From Bryobacteraceae bacterium (lineage in GTDB: Bacteria; Acidobacteriota; Terriglobia; Bryobacterales; Bryobacteraceae), in assembly GCA_029975915.1 (NCBI GenBank), contig JARKOC010000034.1:1-64000 (forward strand): a stretch of 64,000 nt of DNA, given 5' to 3'. The translations under genes and the position numbers were made by a program. Below the pieces are notes generated by a model, which was given only the letters and a program-made list of their open reading frames with translations, did no database searches and was not told the DNA's origin. Positions 8,444-17,228 of this stretch are shown here, in pieces; position 1 is the stretch's first letter; each line of letters begins with the position of its first letter.

Positions 8444-10915
8444 ATGCCGACTCAGCGGATCGTGTCACTGCTCCTGTTACTTGCCGTCCTCACCCTGCCG
8501 GGGCAGTGCGCCACCGTCTCGTTCACCGTCCTGGAACGGATAGAAAAACTGCGCAACACCGGCCGTGTCCTGATGATCGCCGCCCATCCGGATGACGAAA
8601 ACACGGCGCTTCTGGCCTACTGCGCCCGCGGCCGTAAACTTCAGACCGCTTACCTCAGCCTGACGCGCGGCGAAGGCGGCCAGAACCTCATCGGCAGTGA
8701 ACAGGGGCTGATGCTGGGCGTTATCAGAACCGAGGAACTTCTGTCGGCCCGCCGCCTTGACGGCGCGCAGCAGTACTTCACGCGCGCCATCGACTTTGGC
8801 TTCTCGAAGACAGCCGAGGAGACGATGCGCATCTGGGGCAAGGAGGAGGTCCTGGGCGACATCGTCTGGGTCATCCGCAAGTTCCGTCCGGACGTGGTCA
8901 TCCTCCGTTTTTCCGGAACGCCGCGCGACGGTCATGGCCACCACCAGGCTTCGGCCATGCTGGGCAAGGATGCCGTGCAGGCTGCCGCCGATCCGGCACG
9001 ATTCCCCGAGCAGTTGAAATACGTCAAGACCTGGCGCGTCAAGCGAACGATGTGGAACGGCTTCAGTTTCAACCGCGCCCAGGAGCAGGAAATGGCCAAG
9101 ACGCCCCAGGGCATCCCGCTTGAGTTGGGCGCATACGACCCGCTCCTCGGGATGTCCTACGGCGAACTGGCCAGCCTCAGCCGCAGCCAGCATCGAAGCC
9201 AAGGTTTTGGCAGCGGCCCGCGCCGGGGCTCGCAGGTGAACTGGCTGTTCACCGTGGATGGCGACCCGGCGAAGACCGATTTCCTGGACGGAGTCGACAC
9301 TACCTGGGTGCGATTCGAAGGCGGCGCGGCCGTCGCTTCGGCGCTGGACGAGGCCCTGGCCGCATTCGATCCCAAGGCGCCCGAGAGGACCCTTCCGGGC
9401 CTGCTGAAAGCGCGCCGGGGGTTGACAGGACTCTCCGCGGCAGAGGCGAAGCAGCGGATCGGCGAAATGGACGAAGCCATCGCGGCGGCGGCGGCAATCT
9501 ACTTCGATGCTGCTACAGCCACGGGCCAAACCACCCAGTCCGGCATGGTCGAAATTCAAGTCACGGCCATCGCGCGAGCCTCAGTGAAGGCGGAACTTGC
9601 AGGAATCTCCGTGGGAACGAAGCAAGTGCCGGGAGGCGCCTTGCCGCCGAACCAGGCTTGGACCAGCCGGATCCCCGTCCAGGCTCCGCCGGAAACCACA
9701 CAACCCTATTGGCTGCGCACGCCGCCGGGCAAAGGGCTGTTCAGCGTCGCCGGCCATGGCCTCCTTGGAGAGGCCGCCAATCCGCCGGCGATCGAAGCGC
9801 GGGGCAGGTTTGTCGTCGAGGGCGTTGAAATCGAACTCGTCCGGCCGGTGGAGCACGTTTGGGTCGACCGGTCGAAAGGGGAACTGCGAGCGCCGCTCGA
9901 AGTCCTGCCTGCCGTGGCAGTGGAACTCATTAGCGGCGCGTTGGTGTTTCCCAGTTCCAAACCGAAGGAAATTCCGGTCGAACTCACCGGGAGCGGTCAA
10001 GGCACAGTGAAGCTGGAACTGCCGTCCGGTTGGGCGGCCGCTCCGGAATCGGCCAGCTTCAAGATTCCCGCAACTGGCAGTGCAGTGGCGCGGTTCAACG
10101 TGACTCCTCCGGCGGGCGCAAGCACGGGCGTATTGCGCGCCGTGGCGAGTACCGGCGGAGACAAATCGGTATCCGGGCTGGTCCGGCTGGCGTATGAACA
10201 CATCACGCCGCGGACCGTCCTCGTTCCGGCCGAGGCGAAGGTAATCCGGCAGGACATCAGAGTTTTGTCGGAGCGCATCGGCTATGTCATGGGTGCGGGC
10301 GACGAAGTTCCGCCGGCGCTGGAGCAACTCGGCTGCGAAGTGACCTTACTCGACCAGAACGCGCTGGAAAAGGGCGACCTCTCGAGATTCGACGCGATCG
10401 TCACCGGCGTAAGAGCCTTCAATGTGCGCGAGGACCTGCGGAGGGCTGCGGGGCGGCTGTGGGAGTACGCGCGGCAGGGCGGCACGGTTGTCGTCCAGTA
10501 CAACGTCATGGACGGGCAGTTCTGGTCCAACGAGGCCGGGACATTGAACAGTCTGGGCCCGTATCCAGTCCAACTCGGCCGCGACCGGGTGACTGTGGAA
10601 GAAGCGCCGGTGAAGGCGCTGCTGCCTGGCCACGCCCTGTTGAACGTTCCTAACAAGATCATTGATGACGATTGGGCGGGATGGATCCAGGAACGCGGCC
10701 TGTACTTCGCCTCGAAATGGGACGAGCGCTACGAAACGCCGATCGAAATGGGTGATCCGGGCGAGACGCCGTCGCGCGGGTCGCTGCTGACGGCGCGCGT
10801 GGGCAAGGGGGCCTACGTGATGACCGGCCTGTCGTTTTTCCGGCAATTGCCTGCGGGCGTGCCAGGCGCCTACAAATTGTTTGCCAACCTGATCAGCGCT
10901 GGCAAGGCGCAATGA
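8444..10915 (+). CDS. Large secreted PIG-L (LmbE) family deacetylase
   Basis: About 823 residues. A signal peptide covers roughly residues 1-23 (QRIVSLLLLLAVLTLPGQCA). The catalytic PIG-L domain starts with the metal and base motif AHPDDE at 47-52 and has a second histidine-rich site (DGHGHHQ). This family removes acetyl groups from N-acetylglucosaminyl compounds. A middle beta-rich region is followed by a C-terminal domain (from about residue 610) resembling a flavodoxin- or glutaminase-like alpha/beta fold (YVMGAGDEVP, DAIVTGVRAF). ATG 8444 is preferred over the longer frame at 8375 because the signal peptide begins there. It lies directly before a small membrane peptide and a symporter, which suggests release and uptake of an amino sugar or similar compound; this is inference. 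Confidence 0.88.
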   Translation: MPTQRIVSLLLLLAVLTLPGQCATVSFTVLERIEKLRNTGRVLMIAAHPDDENTALLAYCARGRKLQTAYLSLTRGEGGQNLIGSEQGLMLGVIRTEELLSARRLDGAQQYFTRAIDFGFSKTAEETMRIWGKEEVLGDIVWVIRKFRPDVVILRFSGTPRDGHGHHQASAMLGKDAVQAAADPARFPEQLKYVKTWRVKRTMWNGFSFNRAQEQEMAKTPQGIPLELGAYDPLLGMSYGELASLSRSQHRSQGFGSGPRRGSQVNWLFTVDGDPAKTDFLDGVDTTWVRFEGGAAVASALDEALAAFDPKAPERTLPGLLKARRGLTGLSAAEAKQRIGEMDEAIAAAAAIYFDAATATGQTTQSGMVEIQVTAIARASVKAELAGISVGTKQVPGGALPPNQAWTSRIPVQAPPETTQPYWLRTPPGKGLFSVAGHGLLGEAANPPAIEARGRFVVEGVEIELVRPVEHVWVDRSKGELRAPLEVLPAVAVELISGALVFPSSKPKEIPVELTGSGQGTVKLELPSGWAAAPESASFKIPATGSAVARFNVTPPAGASTGVLRAVASTGGDKSVSGLVRLAYEHITPRTVLVPAEAKVIRQDIRVLSERIGYVMGAGDEVPPALEQLGCEVTLLDQNALEKGDLSRFDAIVTGVRAFNVREDLRRAAGRLWEYARQGGTVVVQYNVMDGQFWSNEAGTLNSLGPYPVQLGRDRVTVEEAPVKALLPGHALLNVPNKIIDDDWAGWIQERGLYFASKWDERYETPIEMGDPGETPSRGSLLTARVGKGAYVMTGLSFFRQLPAGVPGAYKLFANLISAGKAQ

Positions 10916-10925
10916 GGGAGACGCG

Positions 10926-11042
10926 ATGAGCGATGAGCGGCCACCTCTGGGCAGTTGGCGGCGCATGTACGGCGCTGTCATCCTGTATCTCGTCCTCCTG
11001 ATTGCTCTTTTCACAGCCTTCACGTCGAGGTGGAACCAGTGA
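10926..11042 (+). CDS. 38-residue single-span membrane peptide coupled to symporter
   Basis: Short gene with ATG at 10926 and TGA at 11040-11042. The peptide has a charged, cytoplasm-like start (MSDERPPLGSWRRMYG), one hydrophobic helix (AVILYLVLLIALFTAF) and a short basic tail. A purine-rich AGGGAGA lies just upstream. The stop overlaps the GTG start of the symporter at 11039, a hallmark of translational coupling. Small membrane partners of sodium:solute symporters exist in other families, so an accessory subunit role is plausible. I do not recognise the peptide itself. Confidence 0.7.
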   Translation: MSDERPPLGSWRRMYGAVILYLVLLIALFTAFTSRWNQ

Positions 11043-12673
11043 GGACCGGCGACTGGGCCGTCCTGCTGGCATCGCTGGTGGGCATCGTCGCCTACGGACT
11101 GTACAAGGGCCGCGACAGCAATACCACGAGCAAGTACCTGCTGGCTGGCCGGACGATGCCGTGGTATGCCATGGCGCTGTCGATCATGGCGACGCAGGCC
11201 AGCGCCATCACTTTCATCTCGACTACCGGCCAGGCCTACGCAGACGGTATGCGGTTCGTCCAGATGTACCTGGGCCTGCCGCTGGCCATGGTGATCATCG
11301 CCGCCTGGATTGCGCCACGATTCCATGAAAGCGGCGTCTACACGGCTTACGAGTACCTGGAAAGGCGCTTCGACGCGCGGGTCCGGGCGCTGGTGTCTCT
11401 GATCTTCCTCATCCAGAGAGGACTAGGCGTGGGGGTGGCATTGTCAGCGCCGGCGCTGGTGCTGACAGTCATCTTGGGCTGGCCAGCCGAGATCACTACG
11501 CTCTTGATGGGGATTACCGTGGTCGGCTACACGGTGGCTGGCGGTATCGCCACGGTGACCTGGACCGATTTTGTCCAGATGCTCGTCATGACGGCCGGAC
11601 TCCTTGCCGCTTTGTTTTGCGCGATTTGGATGTCACCGGTCAGCCTGGGCGAGGCGATGAACGTGGCCGGGGCGGCAGGGCGTTTGAACCCGGCCGTCTG
11701 GACGGTGGACTGGAACAATAGCTACAACATTCTGAGCGGATTGATCGGGGGCCTGTTCCTGTCGCTGGCCTACTTCGGCTGTGACCAGAGCCAGGTGCAA
11801 CGGTATCTGACTGGGAAATCCATCGCCCAAGCCAAGCTGAGCCTGCTTTTCAACGCCATCGCCAAGATCCCGATGCAGTTCACCATCCTGTTCACCGGAG
11901 CGATGGTGTTTGTTTTCTTCACCTTCACACAGCCACCGGTGACATTTAACCCCGGTGTGGCCAAACGAATCGAGAACTCGGCCGGCTATGCCCAAGCTAA
12001 AGCAGACTACGACGCCGCTTGGCTGGCGCGCAAGGACGCGGCGGCAAGGTTGCCAGCGGCGGCTGGAGAGTTCAAAGCAACGCAGCGCCGATTCGACGAC
12101 GCCAGGCAACGGGCGGCGGCCCTCGCCGGAGTCAAGGCAGGCGCGGACACGAATTACATCTTCCTAAGCTTTGTCACCCGGTATATGCCCGTTGGAATCG
12201 TTGGGCTGATCATGGCGGCGATCTTCGCCGCGGCGATGTCTACAATTTCGGCCGAGATCAACTCGCTGGCCACCGTTTCGGTGGTGGATGTTTATAAACG
12301 ATACTTGCGGAAGGACCGGGCAGACCGCCATTATTTGGGTGCGGCGCGCTGGGCAACGGCGTTTTGGGGCTGCTATGCCGTGGTGACAGCGCAGTATGCT
12401 GCGAATCTCGGATCGCTGATCGAGGTAGTCAACAAGGTCGGGTCGCTTTTCTACGGCGGGCTGATCGGTGTCTTCATCCTGGCGTTTTTTGTGCCGAGAG
12501 CGACGGCACGTGGAGCGTTTTGGGGCGTGCTGGCAGGAGAGGCTGCAATTTTTTATATGTGGCTCCGAACCGACATTTTCTACCTATGGTTCAACGTCTT
12601 GGGCTGCCTGGTTGTCGTGTCCGCCGGCTCTGTCATCAGTTCGTTTGACAAGCGGCCGCGGCCCACTCAGTGA
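11039..12673 (+). CDS. Sodium:solute symporter (SSS/SLC5 family)
   Basis: About 544 residues with a dozen or more membrane helices typical of SSS transporters. Features include the family's YLLAGR segment near the N-terminus, a TFISTTGQAYADG stretch and FDARVRAL. An unusually long, charged, helix-forming loop of about 60 residues (from about residue 307, YAQAKADYDAAW to ALAGVKAG) interrupts the C-terminal half. I chose GTG 11039 because it overlaps the stop of the small membrane peptide; the longer frame starts inside the deacetylase-to-peptide region. The substrate is unknown; the PIG-L neighbour hints at a sugar or amino sugar. The 3' end overlaps the convergent gene at 12667 by seven bases. 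Confidence 0.9.
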   Translation: MRTGDWAVLLASLVGIVAYGLYKGRDSNTTSKYLLAGRTMPWYAMALSIMATQASAITFISTTGQAYADGMRFVQMYLGLPLAMVIIAAWIAPRFHESGVYTAYEYLERRFDARVRALVSLIFLIQRGLGVGVALSAPALVLTVILGWPAEITTLLMGITVVGYTVAGGIATVTWTDFVQMLVMTAGLLAALFCAIWMSPVSLGEAMNVAGAAGRLNPAVWTVDWNNSYNILSGLIGGLFLSLAYFGCDQSQVQRYLTGKSIAQAKLSLLFNAIAKIPMQFTILFTGAMVFVFFTFTQPPVTFNPGVAKRIENSAGYAQAKADYDAAWLARKDAAARLPAAAGEFKATQRRFDDARQRAAALAGVKAGADTNYIFLSFVTRYMPVGIVGLIMAAIFAAAMSTISAEINSLATVSVVDVYKRYLRKDRADRHYLGAARWATAFWGCYAVVTAQYAANLGSLIEVVNKVGSLFYGGLIGVFILAFFVPRATARGAFWGVLAGEAAIFYMWLRTDIFYLWFNVLGCLVVVSAGSVISSFDKRPRPTQ

Positions 12674-13164
12674 GTTGGGCCGGTTGAATCAGAGTCCGGG
12701 GCGAACCGTTTGCGCAGCGCAAAGCGAAGCGCCTGCAAACCTCCGGCGGCGGCCACCCACACCTGCCAGTGGGACAATGGCCCTTCGGTGAGGGCAAATT
12801 CGCTGGTCAGACCCAAATCGGCGCCGAGACGCCACAACGCCAGTGCAAGGAAGAAGGCCGAAGCAGGATTCAGGATGTGCGTGAGTCCCTGAACCAGTTC
12901 GGCCGGGCTCAGTTTGTCCTCGCCGCGCCCAGGCGGTGGAGCCGGCCGGATCGGGCGGATTTCCGCAACCTCTGTTACGGGCTGCTCGCGGATTGGCACA
13001 ACCTTATCGGTTCGTTCGTTCCGGACACGCGGCGCGACTTCATAACGGGGGGGATGGTCCCATCGAGCGGCATCCCGCCGTTCTCCGGAGGCCAACTTGC
13101 GGGCCACGGCGCCTTGCGTGAACTCGTCCGCATCCCACCGCCTGTATCTGACTCTCACTTTCAT
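12667..13164 (-). CDS. Hypothetical protein with two C-terminal hydrophobic segments
   Basis: 165 residues. The first half is polar and arginine/proline-rich (PIRPAPPPGRGEDK). The second half has two hydrophobic stretches (PASAFFLALALWRLG and WQVWVAAAGGLQAL) that could be membrane helices, ending in a basic FALRKRF. No family is recognised. A GGAGAG lies about ten bases upstream of the ATG at 13164. The 3' end overlaps the end of the symporter gene. Confidence 0.6.
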   Translation of the reverse strand: MKVRVRYRRWDADEFTQGAVARKLASGERRDAARWDHPPRYEVAPRVRNERTDKVVPIREQPVTEVAEIRPIRPAPPPGRGEDKLSPAELVQGLTHILNPASAFFLALALWRLGADLGLTSEFALTEGPLSHWQVWVAAAGGLQALRFALRKRFAPDSDSTGPTH

Positions 13165-13215
13165 CCGCTTGTGCTCTCCGCCGCTTTCTGCCGCGACACT
13201 TCTTGCGATAGAGTG

Positions 13216-13236
13216 GAAAGGGTTTTCGACCCTTTC
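13216..13236. repeat. 8-base inverted repeat between divergent genes
   Basis: GAAAGGGT and ACCCTTTC flank a five-base loop (TTTCG). It lies 34 bases before the oxidoreductase start and 52 bases from the divergent gene. It could be an operator or a leader hairpin; there is no T-run after it. Confidence 0.4.
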
Positions 13237-13270
13237 GAATCAGCTATCGGCACCACAGGATTCTAACTTT

Positions 13271-14434
13271 ATGCGGAAAATGAAAGCAGCAGTCATCGGC
13301 GCGGGTTTTATGGGCAAGACCCATGTGGAGGCCCTGCGCCGCCTTGGCACGGTGGAAGTCGCCGCCGTCGCCGGCATCTCTCCCGAGGAGGCGCAAGGGT
13401 TCGCCGCCGCACAGGGTATCCCCGTCGCGGCTCCCAATTACAAGGCGATCCTGGCCGACCCCGAAATCGACGGCGTGCACATCTGCACCCCGAACGCCAC
13501 ACACTTCCCCATCGCAATGGACGCCATGAAGGCCGGAAAACACGTCCTTTGCGAAAAGCCTTTGGCGATGTCGTCCGCCGAAGCCCAACAGATGGTAGAT
13601 CTGGCGGCCAAGAAGAAACTGGTCAACGCCACCAATCACAACTTGCGTTACTACCCCATGGTCCAGCAGATTCGCCGTATGATCGAGGCCGGCGAACTTG
13701 GTGAAATCCTGACTGTCCAGGGCACCTACTCCCAGGACTGGCTGCTCTACGACACCGACTTCAACTGGCGCATCCAGCGCAAGGCCAACGGCCCGCTGCG
13801 CGTGATGGGCGATATTGGTTCTCACTGGATGGACATGATCCAGCACGTCACGGGCCTCGCCATTACCGAGCTTTGCGCTGACTTGGCCATTATCCACAAG
13901 ACCCGGAAGCAGCCGAAGGTCGCCATCGAGACCTTCGCCGGCAAGACGCTTCAGCCTGAGGACTACAACGAGGTCAAGATCGATACCGAGGACTTCGGCA
14001 TGTGCATGCTGCACTTGGGCAAAAACTGCCGCGGCGCATTCACCGTTAGCCAGGTGGCCGCGGGCTGCAAGAACCGTTTCGAGTTCATGGTTTGCGGCTC
14101 CAAATGCGCGGTGGCCTGGAACCAGGAGAATCCGAACGAGATCTGGATCGGCAACCGGAATGAACCAAACAAACTGATCCTGAAAGATCCGTCCATGCTG
14201 AAACCGCAAGCAGCCTCTTACGCTGATTACCCCGGCGGTCACGCTGAAGGTTACCCGGACGCCCACAAGATGCTGTTCAAGCGGTTCTGGGCGCGCGTGG
14301 CCGATCCGTCGCTGCCGGTGGAATACCCCACTTTCGCCGACGGCCTGCGCGGCATGCAGTTGCTTGAGGCCGTCATCGAGTCGAACAAAAAGCGCGCCTG
14401 GGTCAAGTGCGCTCCCTTCAAGGGCAAGAAGTAA
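13271..14434 (+). CDS. Gfo/Idh/MocA family oxidoreductase
   Basis: About 387 residues. An N-terminal Rossmann domain begins at once with AAVIGAGFMGKTHVEAL, the dinucleotide-binding turn. It is followed by the EKPLAMS motif, whose lysine is catalytic in this family, and a C-terminal beta-sheet domain (GDIGSHWMDMIQHVTG). Such enzymes oxidise or reduce sugars and sugar derivatives with NAD(P). There is no secretion signal, so it should be cytoplasmic. ATG 13271 fits the domain boundary; a second ATG at 13280 is possible. The upstream in-frame extension lies over non-coding sequence. It stands alone between oppositely oriented genes. Confidence 0.92.
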   Translation: MRKMKAAVIGAGFMGKTHVEALRRLGTVEVAAVAGISPEEAQGFAAAQGIPVAAPNYKAILADPEIDGVHICTPNATHFPIAMDAMKAGKHVLCEKPLAMSSAEAQQMVDLAAKKKLVNATNHNLRYYPMVQQIRRMIEAGELGEILTVQGTYSQDWLLYDTDFNWRIQRKANGPLRVMGDIGSHWMDMIQHVTGLAITELCADLAIIHKTRKQPKVAIETFAGKTLQPEDYNEVKIDTEDFGMCMLHLGKNCRGAFTVSQVAAGCKNRFEFMVCGSKCAVAWNQENPNEIWIGNRNEPNKLILKDPSMLKPQAASYADYPGGHAEGYPDAHKMLFKRFWARVADPSLPVEYPTFADGLRGMQLLEAVIESNKKRAWVKCAPFKGKK

Positions 14435-14491
14435 ATCTACGGCCGTTTGGTCATGTAGAGCGCTGTTCTCCGGACGGCGTCCTTTTGCCGT

Positions 14492-14914
14492 TCAGGAAGC
14501 CCGCCGCGAGAGGAAGACGAGCCGGTCGCTGACAAGGTAATTGGCCACGCCGCCGGCTGCGATGGCAAGGATGTTCGCCACCAGGTAGTTCATTTCGAAT
14601 GAGCCGACAAGCCAGCGCATGAGCGCCAGATTCACGAGAAGTGAAACCGCGCCGTTGCCTAGGTGGAACTTCCACAATTGGATGAGCAGTGAACGCGGGG
14701 CCGCACTCAGAGTCCGGTCACGCCAGGTCCATTTCACGTGCCAGCAGAAATTGTGTAGTACCGCCGCTTCCACGGCCAACGCCGTGGCCCACATATAGTC
14801 CATACCGAGGCCGCTTTTGAGCAAGACGAGGACCCCCAACTGAACGCCGATTCCAATGGCCCCCACGGCGTTGAAGCGAATGAACCGGGTCCAGAGCGCG
14901 ACCGGGTTTTTCAA
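14492..14914 (-). CDS. GtrA-like membrane protein
   Basis: About 140 residues with four membrane helices and the GtrA pattern: an F-x-R-F-N-x-V-G start, then HNFCWHVKWTWRD between helices 2 and 3, and ANYLVSDRLVF at the end. GtrA proteins are thought to move lipid-linked sugars or act in polysaccharide assembly. I chose a TTG start at 14914 because it overlaps the TGA of the upstream gene and has a GAGGAG seven bases upstream. An ATG at 14956 would overlap that gene by 46 bases. It is translationally coupled to the CDP-alcohol phosphotransferase. Confidence 0.85.
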   Translation of the reverse strand: MKNPVALWTRFIRFNAVGAIGIGVQLGVLVLLKSGLGMDYMWATALAVEAAVLHNFCWHVKWTWRDRTLSAAPRSLLIQLWKFHLGNGAVSLLVNLALMRWLVGSFEMNYLVANILAIAAGGVANYLVSDRLVFLSRRAS

Positions 14915-15603
14915 CGGCGGGTCTCCTCGCGGTAAAGGCGGAGAGTGTTCCTGCAAGCGGCGATCAGAAACGTGAGGCCCATCGCGGCTGCGGCGATCCC
15001 GCCGCCGATATCGAACATGAGAAACCTGTGGCCAAGGATGTCCGCCCAGCCGCCGCGCCCCAGAAGGAATAGGTTTCCGACGATGAGGAGGATACGGAGC
15101 TCGGTCGGGCCGAAGCCGAAATGCGAGATGTGGAAGTCGCCAATCGTGTAGGTCGCCAAGTAGCTTTCAATCGCCAGAAGCAGATAGGCGATCAACAGGG
15201 CGACCGCCACCGGGAACGACATCCAGGGGGACAGGCCCAGTCCAACCAGCATTAGAGTGGCGCAGATGGCGTCGACGACGTGATCGACATAAAAACCATA
15301 TCTCGGCCGTTGGGCATCGCGAACCCTAGCCAGAGTCCCGTCCAGGCTGTCGCCGAGCCAATTCAACACAAGCGCTACGTTGACTACCCAAAGCCATTGC
15401 GGTGAGCGGTGGCACAAGAAATATGTGACGCCCGCCAGAGCCATGGCGGCGAGGCCCAATCCGGTAAGATGGTCCGAGTTCACCCAGTGTGGGGTTCGCT
15501 CTGCCAGCCAGACGAGAAGCCGCTTCTCGTTCCGGGCGAAGATGCTGCCATGGACGCGCTGGGCGTTCCGGAATCCGCCGGGCGATTCGGTCATTGACAC
15601 CAT
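14911..15603 (-). CDS. CDP-alcohol phosphatidyltransferase family protein
   Basis: 230-residue membrane enzyme with the complete family signature D-x2-DG-x2-AR-x9-G-x3-D-x3-D (DSLDGTLAR ... GFYVDHVVD) at about residues 85-110, followed by several helices. These enzymes transfer a phospho-alcohol from a CDP donor in phospholipid or related lipid synthesis. The acceptor here is unknown. The GtrA neighbour suggests a lipid or cell-surface glycolipid role. ATGs at 15603 and 15594 are both possible, and neither has a good ribosome-binding site. Confidence 0.88.
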   Translation of the reverse strand: MVSMTESPGGFRNAQRVHGSIFARNEKRLLVWLAERTPHWVNSDHLTGLGLAAMALAGVTYFLCHRSPQWLWVVNVALVLNWLGDSLDGTLARVRDAQRPRYGFYVDHVVDAICATLMLVGLGLSPWMSFPVAVALLIAYLLLAIESYLATYTIGDFHISHFGFGPTELRILLIVGNLFLLGRGGWADILGHRFLMFDIGGGIAAAAMGLTFLIAACRNTLRLYREETRR

Positions 15604-15654
15604 GTTTACATAAACTTGAGCGCGAGCAGTACGATTGCGCGAGACTCGACCAAA

Positions 15655-15667
15655 CGAACTTAGTTCG
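15655..15667. promoter_or_regulatory. 13-base palindrome upstream of metY
   Basis: CGAACT-T-AGTTCG, with six-base arms and a one-base centre, lies 45 bases before the metY start and 52 bases from the divergent gene. It is a plausible operator for one or both genes. I see no SAM riboswitch-like sequence here. Confidence 0.35.
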
Positions 15668-15699
15668 ACTGGCTAGACAAATCTCAGTGAACTCGATAG

Positions 15700-17013
<1,314 letters not shown>

Positions 17014-17035
17014 ACGCCGCCTACGTTTAAGGTGG

Positions 17036-17175
17036 CAGGGCCGCTGTAGAGAAGGCGACGGCCGGGCAAGCGCGGGCTATCGTTTGGCGCAGCGGCCCTG
17101 GCTGTCTTGAATGGTGTGGTTGCGGCTTTCGGCGGCAGGAAATATATGGCTTCCGAAACAGGCCCTGGTGCAACC
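17036..17175. repeat. Two consecutive inverted-repeat structures in intergenic DNA
   Basis: First structure: a perfect 11-base inverted repeat, CAGGGCCGCTG at 17036-17046 and CAGCGGCCCTG at 17090-17100. Second structure: three nested pairings, GGTTGC/GCAACC (17118-17123 with 17170-17175), GGC/GCC (17124-17126 with 17162-17164) and TTTCGG/CCGAAA (17127-17132 with 17153-17158). No T-run follows. The second structure ends exactly where the -35 element of the predicted promoter begins. This could be a small RNA, a terminator region for metY, or a repeat element. Confidence 0.5.
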
Positions 17176-17204
17176 TTGGAGCTACGGAAACCGCCTGTTA
17201 TATT
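17176..17204 (+). promoter_or_regulatory. Predicted sigma-70-type promoter
   Basis: TTGGAG at 17176-17181 and TATATT at 17199-17204 are separated by 17 bases. Transcription would start near 17211, 18 bases before the ATG of the Tat TIM-barrel gene. Confidence 0.4.
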
Positions 17205-17228
17205 CTGCAGCAGGCAGAAGGGAGCCCC

